In this document: in pieces, positions 27,181-34,937 of the stretch
Position numbering within the stretch: position 1 is the first letter of the stretch
Layout: each line of letters opens with the position of its first letter
From: Sporosarcina sp. ANT_H38
GTDB taxonomy: Bacteria > Bacillota > Bacilli > Bacillales_A > Planococcaceae
Reading direction: 5' to 3'
DNA length: 64,000 bases
NCBI RefSeq assembly: GCF_008369195.1
Contig: NZ_VOBC01000002.1
Location: 310,001-374,000 of the forward strand
Translations under genes and position numbers: made by a program
Notes under the pieces: model-generated
The model's input: only the letters and a program-made list of their open reading frames with translations
Databases searched by the model: none
What the model was told of the DNA's origin: nothing

Positions 27181-27546
27181 CTTCTCTTAATAATCTGCTA
27201 GTGTGGACCCCGTTGGTGGAAGCAGTCTCCGCTTCAGGGATCCCCATTAACAGTTGTCTTGACGTGAGTTATCCGACCCCCATCGGATATTAACAATACA
27301 TTACCCTTACCTGTCACAAATCACAGATGCCCCTGAGCATCTGGTTCTGTTTTTTTCACTCACTCAAACCGAACATGGGCAGAACCCCTTCTGTCGACAT
27401 GTTGGAACGTTTCTTTTCCTCACATATAGCTTTTGTTTAACTACCTATCCATTTTCAGTTGTCTGTAATCCCCCGGTTTGTCGTCCGGCTAGTGAGTCCC
27501 CCTTTTTCTCGACTATTCCAAGGCTTTTATGTATCATTCTGCCTGG
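27181..27546. other. Structured intergenic region, candidate non-coding RNA or leader
   Basis: This 366-bp gap has no gene. It holds several stems: GAAGC/GCTTC (27219-27236), ATCCGA/TCGGAT (27271-27288), and CAGATGC/GCATCTG (about 27324-27343) followed after 6 nt by seven T on the plus strand. The last looks like a plus-strand terminator with no plus-strand gene upstream. On the minus strand the same sequence would be the leader of the 53-aa gene. No known riboswitch or RNA family was recognised. Confidence 0.4.
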
Positions 27547-27987
27547 TTAAAAAATCGGTAGTCCTGCCGTTTCACGATTTGGGAGATTGAAATGCTCAGC
27601 ATCCCCTTTTCCTTCCACCGGCAACGTCATGCTACCTACCTGTTCACTGTACAGGTTATCATTGCTACGTTTTTTTGTTAAAATGAACCGTACATCTTCA
27701 CCAATTACCTCTGTTACGTACACTCTACTCTTGTCTGCACGTTCATAGGACCTAGACTGAATTCTTCCGCCCACACCCACCAAAGATCCTTTGCCACAGT
27801 GTTTTGCAGTATTCTCCGCTGCCTTTCCCCACATCGTACAAAGTACAAAATCTGTCTCCACTTCTCCTTTTTGATTTTTAAAATTGCGGTTCACGGCGAG
27901 TACAAAACTTGTTTGTACCCTTCCTTCAGATACTTTTCTCAAAATAGGATCTTTCGTGATTCTCCCAACAAGTGCGACTTGATTCAA
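27547..27987 (-). CDS. ssbB: Single-stranded DNA-binding protein, SsbB type
   Basis: The 146-residue OB-fold protein begins NQVALVGRITKDP, continues TSFVLAVNRNF and VLCTMWGKAAENTAKH, all SSB signatures. Start is TTG, 6 nt after GAGGAGG; the longer frame to 28044 adds an unrelated N-terminus. It is shorter than housekeeping SsbA and lies beside ywpF, as does the competence-associated ssbB of B. subtilis, so a role in handling transforming DNA is inferred. The C-terminus ends LPIF rather than the usual DDxPF acidic tip, which may alter partner recruitment. Confidence 0.85.
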   Translation of the reverse strand: MNQVALVGRITKDPILRKVSEGRVQTSFVLAVNRNFKNQKGEVETDFVLCTMWGKAAENTAKHCGKGSLVGVGGRIQSRSYERADKSRVYVTEVIGEDVRFILTKKRSNDNLYSEQVGSMTLPVEGKGDAEHFNLPNRETAGLPIF

Positions 27988-28223
27988 TCGATTTCCTCCT
28001 CTCTCGTTTATTAACTTCATCTTACTTCCTTTGATCGAATTCAAGCAACACGAGATATTTTAATTTTCAGTTATTTATCCGCTATAAATTTCATATTTTG
28101 AAGAACTATGAATTTACTTTAATCTACATAAACTGCATAGCCATATGTCTCACTTGAACTTATATAATTTACCGATAATTTAGTTTTGCTATGTTTTGAT
28201 TTATTCGTAGAAATTTCCGCCTA

Positions 28224-28232
28224 TGGTATACT
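28224..28232 (+). promoter_or_regulatory. Extended -10 element upstream of ywpF
   Basis: TGGTATACT (TG-n-TATACT) ends 28 nt before the ywpF ATG. No good -35 hexamer was found. Confidence 0.35.
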
Positions 28233-28259
28233 AAAAGAAAAAGATTGAGGTGGTCGCCG

Positions 28260-28709
28260 ATGAAAACTTTCAAAATGTTGTCAGTCGGAATATTAGAGGA
28301 AGATCGTGTGCAGGATTTTCCACTCATCGACGGAATCATTATCAACCAGGAGAACAGTCACCGTATGTGGATACTGGAGATGTTCATCGATAAGGGACAT
28401 CAATCCATCTTTGAAAAATGGATGGCTGATGAAACATTGCTTGAAGCGAAGGTCGTTATTTCTTATCCTGAAAATGAGCCCGCTGCTTTCCGCGTTGCTG
28501 TTAAAGGGGTTAAGATGATAGGTGAAAATGTTTCCGTGTTACTGAAAGGCCGATTGAAACGAGCACGTGCGCAATATGCAGAACAGCTGTTAGAGGAATT
28601 GATTGACGAGGGGATGGGCGGTGCTGATTTGCTGCAACGTTTCGAGTCAGATATGCGTTCTCGTCCACGATTGAAGAAGGATAAGGAAAGTTCAAGTAAT
28701 TTAAGTTAA
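28260..28709 (+). CDS. ywpF: YwpF-family protein
   Basis: The 149-residue protein resembles B. subtilis YwpF (KTFKML start, a conserved DGIIINQEN segment, late VSVLLKGRLKR) with an added charged C-terminal tail. The ATG at 28260 follows GAGGTGG. Function unknown. It diverges from ssbB, as a conserved neighbourhood, and ends in its own terminator. Confidence 0.8.
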   Translation: MKTFKMLSVGILEEDRVQDFPLIDGIIINQENSHRMWILEMFIDKGHQSIFEKWMADETLLEAKVVISYPENEPAAFRVAVKGVKMIGENVSVLLKGRLKRARAQYAEQLLEELIDEGMGGADLLQRFESDMRSRPRLKKDKESSSNLS

Positions 28710-28735
28710 ACTGCCCAGATTATGGGCAGTTTTTC
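28708..28735 (+). terminator. Terminator of ywpF
   Basis: The stem ACTGCCCA / TGGGCAGT (28710-28730) is followed by TTTTT. Confidence 0.85.
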
Positions 28736-28740
28736 TATAG

Positions 28741-28860
28741 GCAAAGCAGAAGGCACTGATTTAGTTGCGACAGGTGCTTCCGCTTTTGTATACGGAGGCC
28801 TACAGGATGTAGGTCATGCAGCTGGTGCCACAGGACGTGGCGCACTTAAGCTGCGTTCCA
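28741..28860. repeat. Element of short hairpins sharing an ACAGG loop
   Basis: Between two terminators lie at least two clean stem-loops with related loops: CCTAC-aggat-GTAGG (28799-28813) and GCCAC-aggac-GTGGC (28827-28841). A third similar motif, GCGACAGGTGC, is at about 28767. The repeating stem-ACAGGAyGT pattern suggests a modular dispersed element of the REP type. Only one copy is in this window. Confidence 0.45.
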
Positions 28861-28887
28861 TTGAACATGCGCCCTGCGCTTTTGAAT

Positions 28888-28921
28888 ATAAAAAACCGCC
28901 TCTAGTGTTACGAGGCGGTTT
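28888..28921 (-). terminator. Terminator of the lipoprotein gene
   Basis: The perfect 9-bp stem AACCGCCTC / GAGGCGGTT (28894-28920) is followed on the minus strand by TTTTTTAT. Confidence 0.88.
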
Positions 28922-28936
28922 CCGCACGGCTTGCGG

Positions 28937-29284
28937 TTAACGATTGTTTTCATTCGTTTTGTTCTGATCGAGATCTTTGTCGATGATGATTTCATTTGGC
29001 GTATCCATGTTTTCATCATTAATGACATCTTCATTCGGAGTTACTCCGCTGTCATCCTTAATGACTCCATTATCTACACCGGTACCGTTTAAATCCCCTT
29101 CGTTCTCGAGACCATCCATATCCGGTCCTGTTTGCCCATCGTTAACTTCAGGCGTCATGTCCTTAGTTCGATCCTCCACATTTTCCATCGGAGTTTCGTT
29201 GTTCTCTGGTACAGCATCGTTATTTGCACATGCTGTAAGTACAAGTCCCGACATAAGAACTAGTGGTATTGCTTTTTTGAACAT
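28937..29284 (-). CDS. Acidic lipoprotein, hypothetical
   Basis: The 115-residue protein has a type II signal peptide with lipobox LVLTAC (Cys19), followed by a low-complexity, strongly acidic, Asn/Asp-rich region (for example EVNDGQTGPDMDGLENEGD). No fold is evident. Start at ATG (MFKKAIPLVLM) with AGGAGGG; the longer frame to 29347 would place the signal internally. The acidic character suggests cation binding or spacing in the wall, which is speculation. Confidence 0.75.
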   Translation of the reverse strand: MFKKAIPLVLMSGLVLTACANNDAVPENNETPMENVEDRTKDMTPEVNDGQTGPDMDGLENEGDLNGTGVDNGVIKDDSGVTPNEDVINDENMDTPNEIIIDKDLDQNKTNENNR

Positions 29285-29380
29285 GAAAAGATTCCCTCCT
29301 CTCCACAAGCCGTCTATCATACAAACCCGTATGATAGTACGTAGCATTGCCCGAAACGAGGGAACTATCCACTATTCTTT

Positions 29381-29767
29381 TTATGCATTAATTTTATTTT
29401 TTAGCAATGTTTCAACGTATATCGCTTCGGCTTTACAGTGATACTCGTAATGAGTATCAAGTACTTCCTGCATGCTCTGAATTTCTACAACCTGTTCTTC
29501 AGATGGCGGTTCGCTAAGGATGCGGGCGATGATTTCATTGATACGCTTAGCAAGGTCTTCATGGAATTCTGGATCATTTTTCATATCATCAGGTATTTTT
29601 GAATACCATAGCGCTTTTTCAGTAATATATTCACGCCAGCTAGCGATATAATCATCGATACTGAATTTTTCGCCTGACCACTCAATATCACTCATATATT
29701 GTTCAAATGTCTGTGTAATGGACCTAGTTATGCTACTTTTTATATTTGGAGAAAGATTTTTAAACAT
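29381..29767 (-). CDS. Hypothetical helical protein, 128 aa
   Basis: Unrecognised family. The sequence is soluble and nearly all helical, with acidic and aromatic residues (DYIASWREYITEKALWYSKIPDDMK) and a C-terminal helix containing HYEYHCKAEAIY. ATG with GGGAGG upstream. It lies between fabZ and the lipoprotein gene. Confidence 0.65.
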   Translation of the reverse strand: MFKNLSPNIKSSITRSITQTFEQYMSDIEWSGEKFSIDDYIASWREYITEKALWYSKIPDDMKNDPEFHEDLAKRINEIIARILSEPPSEEQVVEIQSMQEVLDTHYEYHCKAEAIYVETLLKNKINA

Positions 29768-29867
29768 ATTGATTTGTTACCTCCCACTTTAGAAGTGCTT
29801 TTTGACGACACCGTAATGACTATTGTAACGAACTATCAAGGTGTTCGCAAATTTAGTTCTAATTTCT

Positions 29868-30299
29868 CTAAACAATAGGACCTAGAGCAAAAGTAATTTC
29901 TGTTTCGCATGCGATTTCTCCATCAACTGTTGCGACAGCTTTTCCTTTACCAATCGTGCCGCGAAGTCGTGTGATTTCCACTTCAAGTTTCAGCGTATCG
30001 CCCGGCGTCACTTGCCGTTTAAAGCGACAATTGTCAATACCAGCGAAAAAGGCAAGACGTCCTTTGTTTTCTTCTTTTTGCAACAAAGCGACAGCACCTA
30101 CTTGTGCAAGCGCTTCTACAATAAGGACACCTGGCATAACCGGATATCCCGGGAAATGTCCATTGAAAAAGTCTTCATTAATTGTCACATTTTTTATGCC
30201 AACTGCTCTTTTTCCTTCTTCAACCTCAAGTATCCGGTCTACCATAAGGAATGGGTAACGGTGCGGCAATATTGCCTGTATCTGTTCTGCTGTTAACAT
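29868..30299 (-). CDS. fabZ: 3-hydroxyacyl-ACP dehydratase FabZ
   Basis: The 143-residue hot-dog fold enzyme has the catalytic motif [21 protein letters not shown] with His48 and Glu62, and [13 protein letters not shown] at the N-terminus. It dehydrates beta-hydroxyacyl-ACP in fatty acid elongation. Standard length. ATG with TAGGAGG. The position below flhOP matches the ywp region of B. subtilis. Confidence 0.97.
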   Translation of the reverse strand: MLTAEQIQAILPHRYPFLMVDRILEVEEGKRAVGIKNVTINEDFFNGHFPGYPVMPGVLIVEALAQVGAVALLQKEENKGRLAFFAGIDNCRFKRQVTPGDTLKLEVEITRLRGTIGKGKAVATVDGEIACETEITFALGPIV

Positions 30300-30353
30300 A
30301 TCCAGCCTCCTAACACGTTAATATGTATGATTTCACTCAATGGAAAAGGATCT

Positions 30354-30680
30354 TTATAGCTCTTTTCCGTTAATAATATCCAGGATATGAGTCCAGGTTT
30401 CTTTTTTAAAAACATCTCCCGATTCGCCATCGCCAATACTACTGTAGCCTACCAAAGCCCCAAACATTGCTGCACCGGTAAGAAGCAGTAGAACAAGTAC
30501 TACTCGAAGCCAAATCGGTAGGATGCGAATTTGTACCCAAAACTGTTTTTTTAGCGGTGCTTCTTCTACCGAACTATTTTTACGGCCCTGTTCTTTACGA
30601 GTAGATCGAATTAAAGGCGGTGCGCTATCCTTTTGCTTTGACTCAGCCGGGTTCAAGTCACTTCTTTTTTCTTTAGTCAT
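30354..30680 (-). CDS. EpuA-like single-pass membrane protein
   Basis: The 108-residue protein has a basic cytoplasmic N-terminal half (about 1-60), one transmembrane helix in LPIWLRVVLVLLLLTGAAMF and a short outer tail with ETWTHILDIINGKE. This is the EpuA family, which databases often label DNA-directed RNA polymerase subunit beta, a misleading name. Start at ATG (MTKEKRSD) after GGGGAG. Function unknown. Confidence 0.75.
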   Translation of the reverse strand: MTKEKRSDLNPAESKQKDSAPPLIRSTRKEQGRKNSSVEEAPLKKQFWVQIRILPIWLRVVLVLLLLTGAAMFGALVGYSSIGDGESGDVFKKETWTHILDIINGKEL

Positions 30681-30798
30681 TTTCAGTACTCCCCAATTGT
30701 CCAATATTCAGGTGCCTGCAAGATGCAGGAATGCAGCGGCTACTTTCCTTCCCTGCCTTGTACCTGTCAGAGCTGAAGGATGCTTATTCTCAAAAAAC

Positions 30799-31635
30799 TT
30801 ATCGAATGCCATTAACCAGACCAAGCATCTGATCTGCAAGCGTCACTGTCCGCGCATTAAATTGATAATTACGCTGCACACTGATAAGATCCGTCATTTC
30901 TTTTTGATAGTTGACGTTTGATGCTTCGAGTGCCTGACCTTCCATTCCAATTTCACTTCTCGCAGCACCTTGTAGCTCCGTTAAAACCTCTTGTTGCGTA
31001 ACGCCAAGGTCCGCCAGATTTTCTGGCAGGGCAATATTCGTTGCCGATAGACGCTGCATCAGATTAGGACGTTCCATCACTGTCACAGCAAGCTCGATTG
31101 TTTGCGTCGTTCCATCTGCATTTGTCAGTTGGAGATTTCCACCCGATTTGACCGTATAATTTTTTACATTATCGGAAAATGTAATAGGTAATCCAGCACT
31201 GTTCGCGACTGGATAACCTTCACCATTAACTAGCATAAGTTGTCCGTTTGCAACTGGAGAAACATAGAAATTCCCTTGACGTGTATAGACAGTTTTTTCC
31301 CCACCTCCATCAGGCATAAGAACGTTAAAATATTGTTTTGGCGTAGTTAGTGCAAAATCAAGTTCGCGACCCGTATTTTGCAATGAACCAGCTTTCCAAT
31401 TCATCTGTGATTGTCCAAGTACAGCACCTGACCCGTAACGTATACCTAGTGGTGATTGACGGGGTGCAGTGTCAGCTTTATCATTATTAAATTGTTGGTA
31501 TAGCATTTCCTGAAATTTAGCATCACTCGCTTTAAAGCCATGAGTAGAAACATTCGCGAGATTATTCCCGATTATGTCAATCTGACTTTGCAATTGACTC
31601 AATGTATTTGTTGCAGTCGTCATTGTGCGTATCAT
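30799..31635 (-). CDS. flhP: Flagellar hook-basal body protein FlhP (FlgG-like rod protein)
   Basis: The 278-residue protein has the rod/hook signature near the N-terminus (QSQIDIIGNNLANVSTHGFK) and a C-terminal helix (ALEASNVNYQKEMTDLISVQRNYQFNART interrupted view) typical of axial proteins. It follows flhO by 30 bp, as in B. subtilis (mbl-flhO-flhP). Rod assembly is the known role. ATG with AGGAGT. Confidence 0.93.
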   Translation of the reverse strand: MIRTMTTATNTLSQLQSQIDIIGNNLANVSTHGFKASDAKFQEMLYQQFNNDKADTAPRQSPLGIRYGSGAVLGQSQMNWKAGSLQNTGRELDFALTTPKQYFNVLMPDGGGEKTVYTRQGNFYVSPVANGQLMLVNGEGYPVANSAGLPITFSDNVKNYTVKSGGNLQLTNADGTTQTIELAVTVMERPNLMQRLSATNIALPENLADLGVTQQEVLTELQGAARSEIGMEGQALEASNVNYQKEMTDLISVQRNYQFNARTVTLADQMLGLVNGIR

Positions 31636-31665
31636 GTATCCCGACTCCTTTCATACGTCGTGTCA

Positions 31666-32505
31666 TTAGTTGACTCGTCCGACTTCCGTTACCGCTTTTT
31701 CCATGCTACGATCATAGGCTTGGAGAATTTTTTGATTTGCCTCGAATGCACGATATGCAGTAAGCATGTCCGTCATCGTTCGCGAGGCATCGACGTTCGA
31801 GCCTTCAAGATAACCTTGCTGCATCGAGTAGGAAACATCTGCCATGCCGTCTGCGGCCGCAAGGTTTTCTCCGCCTTCTGTCACGAACATGCCATCTCCT
31901 TGCTTCAGGAGCATGTCAGGACGCTGTGCGAATGAAACACCGAGTGTTGCGACAGCCGTGTTCCCATCCATAATTACACCTTCATCCGTTATACGAAAAT
32001 CATCATTTTGCAAAGCAATCCGCTGCCCGTTATTATCAAGCACATAGGCTCCACCTGCACTCGTCAAATATCCGCTTGGATCAAGTGTGAAATTACCATT
32101 TTTCGTATATTGTTCGCTTCCACCTTCATTTTCAAGTCTGAAGAATACAGCACCCTGCGTTCCTGTTTCTGCATCAATCGGTAATCGGCCGTCAATCAGT
32201 GCTACATCGGTCGTCAGCTCAGTTTCACGCAATTGCCCCTGCGTGAATAATGGCAAAGTCTCCTGCATGTAAACGCCCGTCGAAACTGAACCAACTGGAG
32301 TTAAACCCTTCATTTGGAAACCATTTTCGGTCGGAATTTTTGCAGTGTTAATGCTCGACATATACATTTCAGGGAATGAACGAATCACTGATTGCTCTGC
32401 CTTAAAACCTGGCGTGTTGGCATTCGCCATATTGTTCGCCAGCATTTCTGTTCTGCGTTGCTGTGCAATCATCCCTGATCCGACTGTGTAAAATCCACGG
32501 AACAT
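31666..32505 (-). CDS. flhO: Flagellar rod protein FlhO
   Basis: The 279-residue protein has the rod signature MLANNMANANTPGFKAEQ and C-terminal LEGSNVDASRTMTDMLTAYR. Paralogous to flhP downstream. The gene lies 37 bp after mbl, in a conserved mbl-flhO-flhP order. ATG with AGAGGAGAT. No other flagellar genes are in this window, so the main fla operon is elsewhere. Confidence 0.93.
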   Translation of the reverse strand: MFRGFYTVGSGMIAQQRRTEMLANNMANANTPGFKAEQSVIRSFPEMYMSSINTAKIPTENGFQMKGLTPVGSVSTGVYMQETLPLFTQGQLRETELTTDVALIDGRLPIDAETGTQGAVFFRLENEGGSEQYTKNGNFTLDPSGYLTSAGGAYVLDNNGQRIALQNDDFRITDEGVIMDGNTAVATLGVSFAQRPDMLLKQGDGMFVTEGGENLAAADGMADVSYSMQQGYLEGSNVDASRTMTDMLTAYRAFEANQKILQAYDRSMEKAVTEVGRVN

Positions 32506-32546
32506 ATGCCCATCTCCTCTTACTTCAAAATTAGTGTTGTAAACGA

Positions 32547-33542
32547 TTAATTACGACTAGAGATCTTGTCCATATTCTCCAATAAAATGCCTGTCCCGAT
32601 TGCAACGCAGTCGAGCGGGAAATCTGAAACGAACACCGGTACTTTCAATTCATCAGAGAGTAATTGGTCGATGCCATGCAGTAACGCACCGCCCCCAGTA
32701 AGAAATACGCCGCGATCGATAATATCAGCTGACAATTCTGGTGGTGTTTTTTCTAGAACACTTTTCGCTGCTTGGACAAGCATATAGATTGATTCTTTCA
32801 ATGCTAAAGCGACTTCGTCGGAATGAATTGTAATTGTGCGGGGAAGTCCCGAAACCATGTCACGTCCTCTTATGTCCATCTGTTCTTTACGTCCTCCAGG
32901 GGAAACCGTACCAACATTGAATTTAATGTTTTCTGCAGTTCGTTCCCCGATAAACAATTTATATTCACGTTTAATATATTGTGTAATATCGTTATCAAAA
33001 GTATCTCCGGCCACTTTTATAGAGCGCGATGTAACGATGTCTCCCATCGATAGAACAGCTACATCTGTTGTGCCCCCACCGATATCGACAACCATGTTAC
33101 CGCTCGGTTGGAAAATATCCATTCCTGCTCCGATTGCCGCAACTTTCGGTTCTTCTTCAAGGTAGATTTTCTTACCGCCCGCTTTTTCAGCGGCTTGTCG
33201 AATGGCCTTCTGTTCTACACTCGTTATATTTGTTGGACAACAAATAAGAATTCTCGGTTTTGATAAAAATCCTTTAACATCCAATTTATTGATGAAGTGG
33301 CTTAGCATAGCTTCCGTTAAATCAAAATCAGCGATTACCCCATCTTTCATAGGTCTAATTGCAATGATATTGGCGGGCGTCCTACCAACCATTTGTCTTG
33401 CTTCTTCTCCGACTGCCAGTACTTTATGCGTTTTCCTATCTATTGCCACGACTGAGGGTTCGTTTAAAACAATCCCTTTTCCTTTAACGTGTATTAAGAC
33501 GTTGGCCGTACCGAGGTCAATTCCAATATCTTTTGCAAACAT
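32547..33542 (-). CDS. mbl: MreB-like actin homologue Mbl
   Basis: The 331-residue protein has the actin-fold phosphate-1 motif DIGIDLGTANVLIH, phosphate-2 VVDIGGGTTDVAV and adenosine motif LTGGGALLHG. It forms membrane-bound filaments that guide sidewall synthesis. Start at ATG (MFAKDIGIDLG), as in the family; the frame to 33572 adds ten unrelated residues. AAGGGG lies 11 nt upstream. Position next to spoIIID identifies it as mbl rather than mreB. Confidence 0.95.
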   Translation of the reverse strand: MFAKDIGIDLGTANVLIHVKGKGIVLNEPSVVAIDRKTHKVLAVGEEARQMVGRTPANIIAIRPMKDGVIADFDLTEAMLSHFINKLDVKGFLSKPRILICCPTNITSVEQKAIRQAAEKAGGKKIYLEEEPKVAAIGAGMDIFQPSGNMVVDIGGGTTDVAVLSMGDIVTSRSIKVAGDTFDNDITQYIKREYKLFIGERTAENIKFNVGTVSPGGRKEQMDIRGRDMVSGLPRTITIHSDEVALALKESIYMLVQAAKSVLEKTPPELSADIIDRGVFLTGGGALLHGIDQLLSDELKVPVFVSDFPLDCVAIGTGILLENMDKISSRN

Positions 33543-33689
33543 TGTTTGTGTTTCCCCTTCCACCTGGATCATCGGATATTCCCGTGTATTTATACGCTTC
33601 TAACTAATCATTTTATCATAGTTAACTGGCAATGAATATACTTTAGAACTTTTTGATTGAAAGAACTAATCGAAAAGTAGTTGCGCTCT

Positions 33690-33912
33690 TCAGCTCCGAC
33701 AGGCACTGAAAGACTGGAATAAAAAGGTTTTCTTAAACTTTATCTGCAAGCCTAAACTGACCCGAGGAGCTAGGCGCTGGAGTCTAGACAACACAGAAAA
33801 GCGCAAGCGCCTGTCCAGCTCCGACAGGCACTGAAAGGCTTGAAGAAAAAGGCGTTCTTTGCCTTTATCTTCAAGTCTGAAGTGACCCGAGGAGCTAGGC
33901 GCTGAAGCCTAG
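33690..33912 (-). repeat. Two tandem copies of the dispersed palindromic repeat
   Basis: Two related copies of roughly 110 bp (about 33690-33798 and 33799-33912) share CAGCTCCGACAGGCACTGAA, a palindromic centre (AAGGCGTTCTTTGCCTTT) and GACCCGAGGAGCTAGGCGCT. Orientation is opposite to the copies at 52.7 and 53.4 kb. The first copy is more diverged. It lies between the spoIIID terminator and the mbl start. Confidence 0.75.
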
Positions 33913-33914
33913 AC

Positions 33915-33958
33915 AAAACAAAAGACGAATCGCAATGAGTCTGCGATCCGCCTTTTGT
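33915..33958 (-). terminator. Terminator of spoIIID
   Basis: An imperfect long stem CAAAAG-n-CG-n-ATCGCA / TGCGAT-n-CG-n-CTTTTG (33919-33957) starts 3 nt past the stop and is followed by TTTTG on the minus strand. Confidence 0.75.
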
Positions 33959-33960
33959 TT

Positions 33961-34230
33961 CTAACTGCTTCCAACTTTTTTCGTTTCATTCATCCACTTG
34001 ATTCTAGTCGCCTCGCCGCCCCGTAAATGTCTGACAGACTTATGATAGGCAAGTATTTTAACGACTTCTTCAGACAGTGCCACATCGACTTTAGGCAAAC
34101 GTTCTGTCAAATCTTTGTGGACCGTACTTTTCGAATAGCCAGTCGCTTTTGCTAACGCCCGTACGGTAAGTCCAGTTTCCAGCAACATTTTTCCGAGGCG
34201 CACGCATCGCCTCCGTATTTGCTCGTGCAC
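33961..34230 (-). CDS. spoIIID: Sporulation transcription factor SpoIIID
   Basis: The 89-residue protein has the helix-turn-helix ALAKATGYSKSTVHKDLTER and the basic C-terminal helix YHKSVRHLRGGEATRIKW, both hallmarks of SpoIIID, which activates or represses mother-cell genes after sigma-E. Start is GTG with GGAAGAGGG. A sigma-E-like promoter lies 40 nt upstream. B. subtilis SpoIIID is 93 residues; the difference is in the poorly conserved C-terminus. Confidence 0.96.
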   Translation of the reverse strand: MHEQIRRRCVRLGKMLLETGLTVRALAKATGYSKSTVHKDLTERLPKVDVALSEEVVKILAYHKSVRHLRGGEATRIKWMNETKKVGSS

Positions 34231-34267
34231 GCCCTCTTCCTTTCGTCTCAGGTCCGAATCTTCCTTT

Positions 34268-34296
34268 AGCTTATGCGATTATTAGACGTGATATGC
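34268..34296 (-). promoter_or_regulatory. Sigma-E-type promoter of spoIIID
   Basis: On the minus strand GCATATC (34290-34296) and CATAAGCT (34268-34275) are 14 nt apart. The sigma-E consensus is about GCATATT-N14-CATACAnT. The predicted start is about 30 nt before the GTG, matching known spoIIID control by sigma-E. Confidence 0.65.
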
Positions 34297-34320
34297 GGGC
34301 GGAGGTTGTAGAGTAGGAAT

Positions 34321-34852
34321 TATGATTGTTGGCGGAGGTTTTGATTGGATGACAGCAGGATATGATCGGTTCCGCGAAGAGTATGATTGAATGACAGCAA
34401 GTTATGCTCGGTTCGGCGGTGGTTATGATCGCTTGACTGCAGGATATGCTCGGTTCGGCGGTGGTTATGATTGCTTGACGGCAAGTTACGCTCGGTTCCG
34501 CGGTGGTTATGATCGCTTGACGGCAAGTTATGCTCGGTCCCGCGGTGGTTATGATCGCTTGACTGTAGGATATGCTCGGTTCGGCGGTGGTTATGATTGC
34601 TTGACTGTAGGATATGCTCGGTTCGGCGGTGGTTATGATTGCTTGACGGCAAGTTACGCTCGGTTCCGCGGTGGTTATGATCGCTTGAATGCACGTTATG
34701 CTCGGTTCAGCGGTGGTTATGATCGCTTGGCAGCAGGATATGCTCGGTTCCGTGGTGGTTATGATCGCTTAACTGCAGGATATGCTCGGTTCGGCGGTGG
34801 TTATGATCGCTTAACTGCAAGATATGCTCGGTTCAGCGGAGGTTTTGATTAA
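34321..34852. repeat. Array 3: 42-bp (2 x 21) tandem repeat, TATGATCGG family
   Basis: Twelve units of exactly 42 bp begin at 34339 and recur to 34801 (34381, 34423, 34465, 34507, 34549, 34591, 34633, 34675, 34717, 34759, 34801), with a partial unit at 34843. Each has halves TTATGATCGCTTGACTGCAGG-like and ATATGCTCGGTTCGGCGGTGG-like (21 bp each). Copies are nearly identical in the centre and decay at the left end. It lies between the spoIIQ terminator and the spoIIID promoter. Confidence 0.95.
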
Positions 34853-34889
34853 TCAGCAAACAATTTATGTACAATGCGATTTTATCATA

Positions 34890-34926
34890 AGAAAAAGCCA
34901 CTCCGGATTGATTCGGGAATGGCTGG
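34890..34926 (-). terminator. Terminator of spoIIQ
   Basis: The stem AGCCACTCCG / CGGGAATGGCT (34896-34924), with minor mismatches, is followed on the minus strand by TTTTTC. Confidence 0.7.
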
Positions 34927-34937
34927 GTACGTGCTTT

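Noticed and set aside
27181..27300. T-box or 6S RNA in the region before the 53-aa gene
   Set aside because: No specifier-loop or AGGGUGG-type T-box sequence, and no long central bubble as in 6S RNA, could be identified.
34391..34852. A 153-codon frame through array 3 as a repeat protein gene
   Set aside because: It begins within the array without a ribosome site, and is explained by the repeat length being a multiple of three.
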